Assembly (NCBI GenBank): GCA_902500755.1
Contig: CABVRV010000027.1
Coordinates: forward strand, 1-40,006
Reading direction: 5' to 3'
DNA from: an uncultured Nitrospira sp.
GTDB lineage: Bacteria > Nitrospirota > Nitrospiria > Nitrospirales > Nitrospiraceae
DNA length: 40,006 nucleotides
A model generated the notes under the pieces. It did not search any database and had not been told where the DNA came from. It saw nothing but the letters and a program-made list of their open reading frames with translations. Below are positions 30,513 through 38,439 of the stretch, piece by piece. Each line of letters opens with the position of its first letter. Positions within the stretch are counted from its first letter, which is position 1. Both the position numbers and the translations under genes were made by a program.

Positions 30513-31090
30513 AACCAGAGGAGGGAACCTTAATCAGTCGCGCGCAGGCCATGGCAGCCTTGTTGGACTTACTGACGGACCAACCGGTCATTATCTGCAA
30601 TGGGTTCCCTTCTCGCGAGGCCCACAAGATAGCGGACCGGCCTACCCATTTCTATATGATCGGGTCAATGGGCAACGCTCCGGCTATTGCGCTCGGTGTT
30701 GCTCTTGCCAAGCCGAATAAGCAGGTGATTACCTTTGACGGCGACGGAAATGTCCTTATGGGCATGGGCACGCTCGCGACCGTCGGGGCCTTGAAACCGA
30801 AGAACTTCATCCATGTGGTGTTCGATAACGAAGTGTACGGAACCACTGGGAATCAGCCGACGATCTCCAATGTCGTGCCGCTGGAGAAAGTGGCGAAGTC
30901 GGCAGGCTACGTGAATGTCGAGCGGGTACTGGATCGTGACGATCTTGTCTACGAATTCAAAGACATGCTGAAAAAGGACGGGCCCAGCATGCTGCTTATC
31001 AAAGTCAATGAATTGGTGGAAGATGCCGGTCGTGTACTGCACGAGCCGCCGGAGGTGACCCGCCGGTTTATGAAAGCGATTGAGGGATAA
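30509..31090 (+). CDS. phosphonopyruvate/sulfopyruvate decarboxylase, beta (C-terminal, TPP-binding) subunit
   Basis: 193-aa second half of the split decarboxylase, starting at an ATG that overlaps the alpha stop by 4 bp. The thiamine-diphosphate motif GDGNVLMGMGTLATVGAL (GDG...N type) lies near 77-94, preceded by MIGSMGNAPAIALGVALAKP and followed by FIHVVFDNEVYGTTGNQPT, closely similar to Ppd. Together with the alpha subunit it reconstitutes the ~360-residue enzyme found as one chain in most Ppds. The split form is like archaeal ComD/ComE. In most known phosphonate pathways this step follows PEP mutase, which is absent from this window. Confidence 0.87.
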   Translation: MKPEEGTLISRAQAMAALLDLLTDQPVIICNGFPSREAHKIADRPTHFYMIGSMGNAPAIALGVALAKPNKQVITFDGDGNVLMGMGTLATVGALKPKNFIHVVFDNEVYGTTGNQPTISNVVPLEKVAKSAGYVNVERVLDRDDLVYEFKDMLKKDGPSMLLIKVNELVEDAGRVLHEPPEVTRRFMKAIEG

Positions 31091-31178
31091 AGGGCGACAA
31101 GAGTTTCCCTTGCGCTCTCCGGCCGCGCACGATAAGAGGAAATCCATTCATGCCTTTTAAACGTGGAAGGAGAAAAGC

Positions 31179-32261
31179 GTGGTTCTCCTGAATCCTGGGC
31201 CGGTAAACGTTTCCGATCGTGTACGACAGGCTCTGCTCCGTCCAGATATCTGCCATCGAGAAGATGAATTTTCCGAGCTACTGCATCGGATCCAAACCAA
31301 GCTGCTCAAAGCGTTCGTCCCTGAAGCTGAGTCGGACTATGTCGCTGTTGTGATGACTGGGTCAGGGACGGCTGCCGTCGAGGCTGCCTTGATGTCGTCG
31401 CTCCCGCATGGCCGACGGATCCTCATCCTCAACAACGGCGTGTATGGAGAGCGGATGTCCCAGATCATCGGGCTTCATCGCTTGGGCGTGAGTGAGTTGA
31501 AATGTGAATGGACGGTTCGTCCGGACTCGGAAAGACTGCTGCTCGCGTTACGCCAACATCAGGAAGTCCATGTGGTCGGCATGGTGCATCATGAAACGAC
31601 GACCGGGCTCTTGAATCCTGTTCACGAGATCGCGGAGATTGTCGATAGCCAGAACCGCGTGTTTGTGTTGGATGCTGTCAGTGCGCTCGCCGGAGAAACA
31701 CTCGATGTCGCCAAGTCGCATATCTATATGGTGGTGGGCACGGCTGGGAAATGCATTCAGGGGTTCCCTGGCGTTTCGTTCGTACTGGTGCGAAAAGGAT
31801 TTGTTGAGAAGATGCGATCGTATCCGAAACGGTCCTGGTACCTCCATCTGACACATTACATCGATAATCAAGGGCGAGGCACGATTCCGTTCACGCCGGC
31901 GGTACAAGTCTATTACGCGTTCGATGAGGCCCTTGATGAACTCCTTGAGGAAGGTGTCTCCAAGCGCGTCCAACGGTACAAGAGAATGGCGACGCTGATC
32001 CGTGAACGAATGGCGTTGCTTGGCGTGAAGGCTCTGCTTCCCGCGGATCGGCAATCCAATACCATTACGGCCTATCACTTGCCTGATGGGGTGACGTATC
32101 AATCGCTGCATGACCGGCTCAAACAGCAAGGCTATGTGATCTATGCCGGACAAGGAAACCTAGAAAACAAGATCTTCCGCGTCGCTAATATGGGGGCATT
32201 GACCGAAACACAGTTCGGCGGATTTCTGGACGTGTTTGAACAGGCGTGTAGGCCCGCATGA
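31179..32261 (+). CDS. phnW: 2-aminoethylphosphonate:pyruvate aminotransferase-like (class V)
   Basis: 360-aa PLP-dependent aminotransferase. The GTG at 31179 is supported by AAGGAG 6 nt upstream. It begins with the PhnW-like LLNPGPVNVSDRVRQAL and DICHREDEFSELL; the PLP Lys is K191 in GTAGKCIQGFPGVSFVLV, and D165 (VFVLDAVSALAG) would contact the PLP ring nitrogen. In the operon, it would aminate phosphonoacetaldehyde to 2-aminoethylphosphonate, the reverse of the usual catabolic reading. Alternative acceptors (alanine-glyoxylate type) cannot be excluded. The downstream cytidylyltransferase overlaps by 4 bp. Residues ~200-230 include a PKRSWYLHL segment fitting substrate-binding Arg/Lys. Confidence 0.85.
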   Translation: MVLLNPGPVNVSDRVRQALLRPDICHREDEFSELLHRIQTKLLKAFVPEAESDYVAVVMTGSGTAAVEAALMSSLPHGRRILILNNGVYGERMSQIIGLHRLGVSELKCEWTVRPDSERLLLALRQHQEVHVVGMVHHETTTGLLNPVHEIAEIVDSQNRVFVLDAVSALAGETLDVAKSHIYMVVGTAGKCIQGFPGVSFVLVRKGFVEKMRSYPKRSWYLHLTHYIDNQGRGTIPFTPAVQVYYAFDEALDELLEEGVSKRVQRYKRMATLIRERMALLGVKALLPADRQSNTITAYHLPDGVTYQSLHDRLKQQGYVIYAGQGNLENKIFRVANMGALTETQFGGFLDVFEQACRPA

Positions 32262-32977
32262 AAGCGATCATTCTGGCAGCAGGAGTCGGGAAACGTTTGT
32301 GGCAGGTGACGCAGCATCGCCCCAAGTGCCTTATTGAGATTGGCGGTCGATCGCTTCTGCATCGCTATCTGCAGTCCCTGGCGAGCGTCGGCATTCGTCG
32401 AGTGGACATCGTCGTTGGGTACAAGCAGGAGATGATTCGAGCGGCGGTCGAACAGGATTCGTATGGTCTCATTGTGAAGTTTTTAGTGAATGAAGAGTTT
32501 CACCGAGGCAGCATTTCATCCTTGTGGATCGCCCGAGATGCGTTCGACGACGATGCCATCGTGATGGACGCGGATGTGCTGTTCCATCGGGAAATTCTCC
32601 GACGGTTGGTCTCGTCGCCTCATGAGAACGCGTTGCTGATGGATGAAACTGTGAAGCAAACCGGTGAAGAATGTATGGTGGTTGTGGCGGGCGGCCGCGT
32701 GATTGCGCTGACGAAAAAGGTACCGGAACAATACGACTATGCCGGCGAAGGCGTGGGATTTTTGAGGGTTCGGCATGCCGACACGCCGCGTGTTATCTCC
32801 TCGCTCCGCGACTATATCGACAAGGGATCATGGGATATGGAGTACGAAGATGCTCTACTGGCGTATTTTCGGGACGTACGAGTCGGTTATGAAAAGATCG
32901 GAGGACTCCCCTGGACCGAGATTGATTTCATCGATGACGTAAAGAAAGCTGAGTTGGAAGTTTTGCCAAGATTATGA
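32258..32977 (+). CDS. pntC: PntC-like phosphonate/phosphoamine cytidylyltransferase
   Basis: 239-aa nucleotidyltransferase of the sugar-phosphate/choline-phosphate cytidylyltransferase type. The signature LAAGVGKRL followed by RPKCLIEIGG lies at 6-30; metal-binding Asp in VMDADVLFHRE near 104; EDALLAYFRD and WTEIDFIDDVKKAELE at the end are typical of LicC/PntC. The start overlaps the aminotransferase stop (ATGA). Known PntC proteins activate 2-aminoethylphosphonate as CMP-AEP and are often fused to an aminotransferase; here the two are separate but translationally coupled. That context is the reason for the symbol; phosphocholine or phosphoethanolamine activation (LicC-like) remains possible. 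Confidence 0.78.
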   Translation: MKAIILAAGVGKRLWQVTQHRPKCLIEIGGRSLLHRYLQSLASVGIRRVDIVVGYKQEMIRAAVEQDSYGLIVKFLVNEEFHRGSISSLWIARDAFDDDAIVMDADVLFHREILRRLVSSPHENALLMDETVKQTGEECMVVVAGGRVIALTKKVPEQYDYAGEGVGFLRVRHADTPRVISSLRDYIDKGSWDMEYEDALLAYFRDVRVGYEKIGGLPWTEIDFIDDVKKAELEVLPRL

Positions 32978-33059
32978 GAAAGTCTTCCCTATGGTACGAT
33001 GGCAGAAGCGCACGATTGGGGGAAGAGCGTGATCCTCAAGTATAGCTGAATGTGAGACC

Positions 33060-34496
33060 ATGAGTAAGAGCATTCTCCAACGGAGGGCAGAGATTCAAGG
33101 ATTGGCGACGGCGATTCTTCTGCCTTCCGTCGGAGTATTCGGCGGACCGATCGGGCCGGAGATCGGAGAGCTGGGTCCTCTGGCAAGTGTGGTGGGAATC
33201 GGACTCTTTCAACGCACGGTGCTGACCCTGCAGCGAGCGGGGATTCGTCAGTTAATCGTCCTCTCGGGTTCGGAGGAAGAACAACTCAAGCTGACGTTGG
33301 GGAAAGGGCCGCGCGTCACGATTCCTGTCCGCTGGATGCCGATTCGGGAGTTTCCACTCGACGATCCTCGGACATGGGAGTCGTTGGCTGCCGAAGTGCA
33401 TGGATTTGCGCTGGTCGCCAGCGTCCATAGCGTGTTTTCTCGTGGGTTGATCGAACAACTACGGCGAGACGTACGAGACGGCCAATCGATCGTGGTCGCG
33501 CAATCCCGACAGGATCAACTCGATCACCCGACGATGCATGGCGTGCCCTTGAACATGTCGTCCGGTCGTTCGAAGACCGTTGGCTCAACCCGTTTGGAGG
33601 AGTCAACCGTGCGCGTCGCGGAGCTTGTGGTTGTTCCCGCGAATCTCATGAGCGCGGCGAATCCAGCAACGAATGAGAAAGGTCGTCCTCCGATTCGCCA
33701 GTGGATCGAGCGGGCCGCCGCAGACGGACGAGTACGAGTCGTGACAGCTGAAGCGAAGCGAGGCACCTGGTATCAAGAGGTTCGCACCTTGTCCGATGTG
33801 AACACGGCGGAAAACAAACTATACAACTCCCTCAAGGGGGAATTTGAAGGGTTTGTCGACCGGTATTTCAATCGAAAGTTGTCTCGTTGGTTCACCCGCC
33901 TGTTTCTCGCCATCGGGCTTTCGCCGAATTCCATCACGGTGCTTGCTGGACTCATCGGTTTGGTTGCTGCTGCGGGATTTGGGATTGGCACGTACAGCGC
34001 CGGGGTTGTGGCGGCGGTGTTATTTCAATTGGCGGCCGTCATCGATTGTTGTGATGGGGAAGTTGCGCGATTGACCTTTACGGAGTCACAGTTCGGCGCG
34101 TGGCTGGATCTCGTCCTGGACAACGTCGTGCACATGGCGATTTTTGCAGGGATCGCCGTGGGGCTCTATACCACGAAAATTGGACAAAATGATGAGTGGG
34201 TTCCTCTCGCACTCGGTGTGGCGGCGGTGGTCGGGAACGCCGTTTCATTTTTTCTCGTCGAAAAGGCGCAAAAAATCAAAACGATGAGTGGGTGGAAATC
34301 TCCGGCCCATGCAGCCTGGGCCGATACCCTGTTGAGAAATGTCGCGAGCCGGGATTTCTCGGCAGCCTTGCTGGGGTTTGCGCTCTTCGATCAATTATAC
34401 TGGTTTCTCATCTTTGCAGCAGCCGGTTCGTTGCTCTTTGCCGCTGCAATGGTCTGGGTCATCCGCCCCTCCTTGACAGCAGTGCCTCGACAATGA
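33060..34496 (+). CDS. CDP-alcohol phosphatidyltransferase fused to a degenerate nucleotidyltransferase-like domain
   Basis: 478-aa bifunctional-looking protein. The C-terminal half (about 255-470) is a multi-helix membrane CDP-alcohol phosphatidyltransferase with the full motif D332-G-x2-A-R-x8-G346-x3-D350-x3-D354 (DCCDGEVAR...QFGAWLDLVLDN). The N-terminal ~230 residues keep a nucleotidyltransferase-like alpha/beta pattern (LFQRTVLTLQRAGIRQLIVL) but the nucleotide-binding loop is altered (LLPSVGVFGGPIG instead of LAAGxGxRL). The layout recalls inositol-1-phosphate cytidylyltransferase/DIPP synthase fusions. In this operon it would transfer the CMP-activated headgroup onto a lipid alcohol. 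Starts 82 bp after the PntC-like gene without a strong ribosome site. Confidence 0.8.
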   Translation: MSKSILQRRAEIQGLATAILLPSVGVFGGPIGPEIGELGPLASVVGIGLFQRTVLTLQRAGIRQLIVLSGSEEEQLKLTLGKGPRVTIPVRWMPIREFPLDDPRTWESLAAEVHGFALVASVHSVFSRGLIEQLRRDVRDGQSIVVAQSRQDQLDHPTMHGVPLNMSSGRSKTVGSTRLEESTVRVAELVVVPANLMSAANPATNEKGRPPIRQWIERAAADGRVRVVTAEAKRGTWYQEVRTLSDVNTAENKLYNSLKGEFEGFVDRYFNRKLSRWFTRLFLAIGLSPNSITVLAGLIGLVAAAGFGIGTYSAGVVAAVLFQLAAVIDCCDGEVARLTFTESQFGAWLDLVLDNVVHMAIFAGIAVGLYTTKIGQNDEWVPLALGVAAVVGNAVSFFLVEKAQKIKTMSGWKSPAHAAWADTLLRNVASRDFSAALLGFALFDQLYWFLIFAAAGSLLFAAAMVWVIRPSLTAVPRQ

Positions 34497-34521
34497 ATGC
34501 GACGCCGACACCACTGACCAC

Positions 34522-35529
34522 GTGTTGAGGTATTTCCTACTCGCCCTCGGTCTTGCCGTTCTGGGCCTTCTCGTGTGGCGTATCGGCCCCGGTCATATCT
34601 ACGATGCGGCGTCGCGACTGGGACCGGTCACTTTGTTGATCATCCTCATTCCATCCGTGCTCATGTATACAATCGAAGCCTATGGCTGGAAGATAGTCCT
34701 AGGGCCGGCCGGGAAAGCCGTCCCCTTTTGGCGGCTGCTGACGATTCGGACGGCCGGGGAAGTGGTAAATATGACCACTCCAACGGCCTACTTGGGTGGC
34801 GAACCACTCAAGGCCTATCTGCTGAAAAAGCACAATGTTCCTATAGCAGAAGGAGCTGCGTCTGTCGTCATTGCCAAAACAACCATGACGATCGCCGAAG
34901 TGTGTTTCATTCTCACCGGGATCGCCCTTGGATTCTGGATTCTCGGTGCCGGCAGCTCAGCAGGACAGACGATTACGGCGGCCCTGGTGAGTGTGGGGTT
35001 GCTTGTGTGCTCGATCGCTGGGTTTGTCTTTATTCAGCATCGCGGGCTCTTTGCGACGATTCTGTCGATCGTTAAGAAACTGGGTGTGAGGATCAAAGCG
35101 TTGGAAGCGCAGGAAGAACACCTGCGCTCGATCGACCAGACGATTCTGAATTTCTACCGCCACCATAAGAAAGCGTTTCTCGCATCGACTGGAGTATGCT
35201 TTTTCGGCTGGCTGGCGGAATCGCTGGAAGTCTTTGGGATCATCTATTTTCTTGGGGGGTCGGTGAGTTTCTGGGCCGCCATCTCCATCGGAGCGCTGGC
35301 CGCTTTTATTAAAGGTGGGTCATTTTTTATCCCCGGAAGTCTCGGCGCTCAAGACGCCGGCTATCTTCTGTTGTTGAAGGCCTTTGGCTACAGCGACGTG
35401 ACCGGTATTACCTTCGCGCTGCTGCGACGATTTCGTGAGCTGGTCTGGATTGCCATTGGCTTACTGTGCCTTGCACTGGTGGGGAAACGAGGGATGAATC
35501 AGGATCAGCGAGTCGAAAGCCCGTCCTGA
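34522..35529 (+). CDS. flippase-like integral membrane protein (LPG synthase TM domain / UPF0104)
   Basis: 335-aa polytopic protein (about eight helices) of the lysylphosphatidylglycerol synthase transmembrane (AglD/MprF-N, DUF/UPF0104) family, implicated in moving lipids between leaflets. The family-typical parts are RTAGEVVNMTTPTAYLGGEP, with TTPT and GGEPLKAYLL, and PGSLGAQDAGYLLLLKAFGY in the second half. GTG at 34522 or TTG at 34525 must be the start because an in-frame stop lies at 34474-34476. It lies 25 bp after the phosphatidyltransferase, suggesting flipping of its product. It overlaps the convergent PilZ gene by 25 bp. Confidence 0.82.
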   Translation: MLRYFLLALGLAVLGLLVWRIGPGHIYDAASRLGPVTLLIILIPSVLMYTIEAYGWKIVLGPAGKAVPFWRLLTIRTAGEVVNMTTPTAYLGGEPLKAYLLKKHNVPIAEGAASVVIAKTTMTIAEVCFILTGIALGFWILGAGSSAGQTITAALVSVGLLVCSIAGFVFIQHRGLFATILSIVKKLGVRIKALEAQEEHLRSIDQTILNFYRHHKKAFLASTGVCFFGWLAESLEVFGIIYFLGGSVSFWAAISIGALAAFIKGGSFFIPGSLGAQDAGYLLLLKAFGYSDVTGITFALLRRFRELVWIAIGLLCLALVGKRGMNQDQRVESPS

Positions 35530-35876
35530 ATGATCGTTCGAAACCGCTCGACCATCCGATCCCATACAAACCCATGCAGTCGAAAGTCTGCGGCCCGCTC
35601 CACCTTGTGGAACTGCAGACCCATTCGATTGCCCTGGACCCATCGAACCTCCGCTTCCTCAACTGCTAATGACCGTGGTTGATCGGGGAGAATCAGTTGG
35701 ACACGAAGCGTTGTTTGCTGTGGGAGGGTATCGTCACATTCGACCGCACAACCGAACACCGTGAGATTCGTTACCTTTCCTTCCCCGATGATCTGCGTAT
35801 CGGAAAACATCACCGGGAATGAAACAGGAAGCAGGACTCGATAGTGGTGCCGCTGATAGGGGTGTGTCGATTCCAC
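35505..35876 (-). CDS. single-domain PilZ protein
   Basis: 123-aa PilZ-domain protein from a GTG at 35876. RxxxR is present (YQRHHYRVLLPVSF), and the second motif is NLTVFGCAV, with Thr in place of the usual Ser; c-di-GMP binding is therefore likely but less certain than for the other three. Barrel strands include TLRVQLILPDQPRSLAVEEA and EVRWVQGNRMGLQFHKVE; a C-terminal helix ends the protein. The 3' end overlaps the convergent flippase-like gene by 25 bp. Confidence 0.8.
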   Translation of the reverse strand: MESTHPYQRHHYRVLLPVSFPVMFSDTQIIGEGKVTNLTVFGCAVECDDTLPQQTTLRVQLILPDQPRSLAVEEAEVRWVQGNRMGLQFHKVERAADFRLHGFVWDRMVERFRTIIQDGLSTR

Positions 35877-35986
35877 GGTGGCCCAGTCTAGATGGCCGCT
35901 TCCATGAGAATGAATCCCTCCTTTGGTGGGGCCACGGAACGGGTTTATCTGTCACGTAGGTTGACTCGAGAGGTCGCTGGGTCTGA

Positions 35987-36385
35987 TCAAACGGAATAGT
36001 GCTTGTTGAGATGCGCGCGCTGTAGCTGCAGAATGCATCGAACCAACATTTCTCGCTCCTCCGAGCTCAATCTGATAAAGCGTGCGTGGAGGCGATAGGT
36101 ATTCGGTGGGTAGGGAAGGGGATCAATCCGCAAGACTTCAATGGAGGGGGTAAAGGGTTCTTGGTCGGGGAGGAGCAACGTGCAGGCAAGCACCTCATTG
36201 GCCTGGTAGGGTGTGTTGACCACCAAGCCGATGCCACCGGCACTCAGGTTCACGGATTTCTCAGTGATTTCTCCCTCGGTCGCGTCTGTTTCAGGTTGCA
36301 AGCGAATGGGCAGGGTGACGGTGATTCGATAGTAATCTCGCCGCTCTCGCGCAGTCGGCGGCGGGGCTGGTCCATCTGCTGACAT
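35987..36385 (-). CDS. single-domain PilZ protein
   Basis: 132-aa PilZ-domain protein. N-terminal Pro-rich tail (PAPPPTARERRDYY), intact RxxxR (ERRDYYRITVTLPI) and NxSxxG (KSVNLSAGGIGLVV), then barrel strands (EVLACTLLLPDQEPFTPSIE, YRLHARFIRLSSEEREM) and a C-terminal helix. A predicted c-di-GMP receptor without an output domain. It lies 110 bp upstream of the preceding PilZ gene on the same strand. Confidence 0.85.
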   Translation of the reverse strand: MSADGPAPPPTARERRDYYRITVTLPIRLQPETDATEGEITEKSVNLSAGGIGLVVNTPYQANEVLACTLLLPDQEPFTPSIEVLRIDPLPYPPNTYRLHARFIRLSSEEREMLVRCILQLQRAHLNKHYSV

Positions 36386-36472
36386 GATAGAACGGAGTAT
36401 ACCAAAATGGGAGCCTATGACTAGCCGCGATCCGAATCAGTAGGGGCATTGATGGGAAAGAAGCAACGAAGG

Positions 36473-37120
36473 TTACTGCTTCGTATTCATGGTCTGGTGC
36501 CAGCGTCGCAGGTGTTTCAGATTGGGTAATTTCGTCTTGCCGGTGAACAGGTAGTTGCCGAGCACGCCGTACAGATTGTAATCCACGAACAACGGGCGAT
36601 CGGCCAGCAGAAACGGCGAAGCCACCAGCATGTCGTCGATCGGCTTCAAGAGTTCCGCAAACTGTGTGCACAGATACCGTCGGTGGGTGGTCCATTCCTG
36701 AACGCAGCCTCGTCCGAACTTGCGTTCCTTGTGGCGAATGAGCATCGTCCGTTCGATGAGGGGGCGAGTCGGAATCACATACGTATCGTTCACCTTGAAC
36801 CCCACCATCTCCAAGTCATTCTCGATATAGCGAGAGAGGATCAGCTGGAGCCCCTCGAACTCTTTTGGAAACAGGTTCAGCTTGTAACGACGATCCACGT
36901 AATGCGCCACCTCCTGTCCGAAATCCGTGACATCGCAGATCCTGCGCTTCCTGTCGATCAGGCAGGGCACCGTGTGACCCTGGCCCCTCGTCGCGTTGAT
37001 GATCGGTGCCCGATCATGGTAGGGGATGTTGTGAAGTCGAAATGGAATACGATGGCGCGTCAGGATGTGCCTAATGGTGATGCAGAAGGGGGACCAAGGA
37101 AATTGGATGAGGGTGAGCAT
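36473..37120 (-). CDS. glutathione S-transferase-like protein
   Basis: 215-aa protein with a thioredoxin-fold N-terminus (MLTLIQFPWSPFCITIRHIL, Cys about 14) as in GST_N domains, a cis-Pro motif region (GHTVPCLIDRKRRICD), and a helical C-terminal domain (about 90-210). The ATG at 37120 is chosen because it starts the fold; the frame extends further upstream without a clear ribosome site. The substrate is unknown and the family is broad. Residues FLLADRPLFVDYNLYGVLGN match the GST_C 'adrPs.aD..lyg.l' segment. Confidence 0.75.
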   Translation of the reverse strand: MLTLIQFPWSPFCITIRHILTRHRIPFRLHNIPYHDRAPIINATRGQGHTVPCLIDRKRRICDVTDFGQEVAHYVDRRYKLNLFPKEFEGLQLILSRYIENDLEMVGFKVNDTYVIPTRPLIERTMLIRHKERKFGRGCVQEWTTHRRYLCTQFAELLKPIDDMLVASPFLLADRPLFVDYNLYGVLGNYLFTGKTKLPNLKHLRRWHQTMNTKQ

Positions 37121-37294
37121 GGGGGTTATATGAACCAAGGGAGAAAAAACTTCAAGGTTGGGGAAAGGGCAGCCTCCAACGCGCAAATGGAATGAGGTAT
37201 CTCACGGTGGGATTTCGCATGTTTGAATGAGATGGGAATCCAAGGGAGTGGATAGGGATCTTAGGTAGTTGGGGAAATGGAGGTAAGCGGAGAT

Positions 37295-37738
37295 CTATTC
37301 CTTTCTGGTTCCCCCTTTTTCCAACTGGTCGTGGTCTTTCAGCGCTTTGATAATGGCATGTCTGTTGGGGCCCGCACTGCAACGTTCCAATGTTTCAATA
37401 ATCTTCTTTGCATGCTGTACAAATGCCTTAACATTATTAGGGCTTTCCGACCTTTTATCAGAAAGTCGATAGTCAGCAGTAATTCGGCTGCTATGCAGTG
37501 TGCCTAAGTCGCTACTAATCTGTTGAAGTTCTTCGTTCTTGCTATTGCCAAGAAATCGCTGGACTTGCCCGTGTCCTCCTGGACCTCTGTTAATTTGAAT
37601 GCCCATCTTTTCCAACACTTCAACGCCCACGTTATAGGCTGCGTAGTAGGCGCGACTTGTGGCGGTTCTTAGTTTAGCTGGTTGTGGTGATTCGAAGGCA
37701 AGAGCTTGGGCTAGTTCCAAAAATTTCTTTGGTTCCAC
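37295..37738 (-). CDS. HEPN-like helical protein
   Basis: 147-aa all-helical protein, GTG start, 2 bp after the preceding stop. Resembles HEPN-domain proteins: LRTATSRAYYAAYNVGVEVL (SRAYYAAY signature) and LHSSRITADYRL (RxxADY type). An R51-x4-H56 string (RGPGGH) is present but I cannot confirm that it is the RNase Rx4-6H motif of toxic HEPNs. It is the last gene of a tight operon with an unknown and a TIGR04255-like gene, in a region lower in GC than its surroundings, which suggests transfer. A toxin, defence or regulatory role is plausible, not shown. Confidence 0.6.
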   Translation of the reverse strand: MEPKKFLELAQALAFESPQPAKLRTATSRAYYAAYNVGVEVLEKMGIQINRGPGGHGQVQRFLGNSKNEELQQISSDLGTLHSSRITADYRLSDKRSESPNNVKAFVQHAKKIIETLERCSAGPNRHAIIKALKDHDQLEKGGTRKE

Positions 37739-37740
37739 GA

Positions 37741-38436
37741 TCAGACGAAGTCGTAGATCAATCGAATTCTATCTCTGGCAGGCCAGGGAATTGCTCGAAC
37801 CAGCTCTTTAGTATAGCTATCGTACATCTCTAAGACTTTTCCTATTTCGCCATGAACCTGAACGACAATCATAAGCCATTCATCTTCAGATTCTGGATCA
37901 CTCTCGACTTTAACGTCGATAGAGGTCACATCTACGAATGATTGTTGAGCAATTCTAAGGGCTCGTTGGAGATGGTTAAATATATGCCAGCGAGAGCAGC
38001 AAGAAAGAATCTCGTCTGAAAGAAGCACGCTTCTGGCCTGAACATTCGCTGGGGCTATTAGTGAAGATTCCAATGGCTCGTTGGTCCATAAGACATTGCG
38101 AACGCCCAGTCCAAAATTCGAAATCGCAATATTCCGGGAGTCAAGGTACTCCGTTGCTGCTATATGAGCGAAACAAGTTGCCGTAGTGAAAGTGCCGCTA
38201 GTTATGTCGGTGGCATAATTGGTTGTCGTAATGGTCCCTTGTCCACCCCAAACCTCGGGATTCGATGCCGCTTGGTTAGTAAGGACAGACGATAGAGTGA
38301 ACCCTGGCAGAGAAACTAGTCTTCGCTGGTATTCGTTGGGCTCTTCTGAAGCTGAGGCCATCTTGTATTGGGGCCTGAAAAGTGAACCAGCATGCCTGTT
38401 TCTTGTTGCAATGTCTTCTGTAGCGTATTCAACCAT
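37741..38436 (-). CDS. hypothetical protein, middle gene of accessory operon
   Basis: 231-aa protein without recognised domain. The N-terminal half is rich in Thr/Ser/Asn (TITTTNYATDITSGTFTTAT) and may be beta-rich; the C-terminal half is alpha/beta (NHLQRALRIAQQSFVDVTSI, DEWLMIVVQVHGEIGKVLEM) and ends PARDRIRLIYDFV. Gap to the upstream gene is 3 bp, to the downstream HEPN-like gene 2 bp, so the three must be co-translated. Codon use is more AT-rich than in neighbouring genes. Confidence 0.65.
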   Translation of the reverse strand: MVEYATEDIATRNRHAGSLFRPQYKMASASEEPNEYQRRLVSLPGFTLSSVLTNQAASNPEVWGGQGTITTTNYATDITSGTFTTATCFAHIAATEYLDSRNIAISNFGLGVRNVLWTNEPLESSLIAPANVQARSVLLSDEILSCCSRWHIFNHLQRALRIAQQSFVDVTSIDVKVESDPESEDEWLMIVVQVHGEIGKVLEMYDSYTKELVRAIPWPARDRIRLIYDFV

Positions 38437-38439
38437 TAG

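Noticed and set aside
31150-31191. 13-codon frame MPFKRGRRKAWFS overlapping the aminotransferase start
   Set aside because: Too short and lacking a ribosome site; the true start is the GTG at 31179 with AAGGAG.
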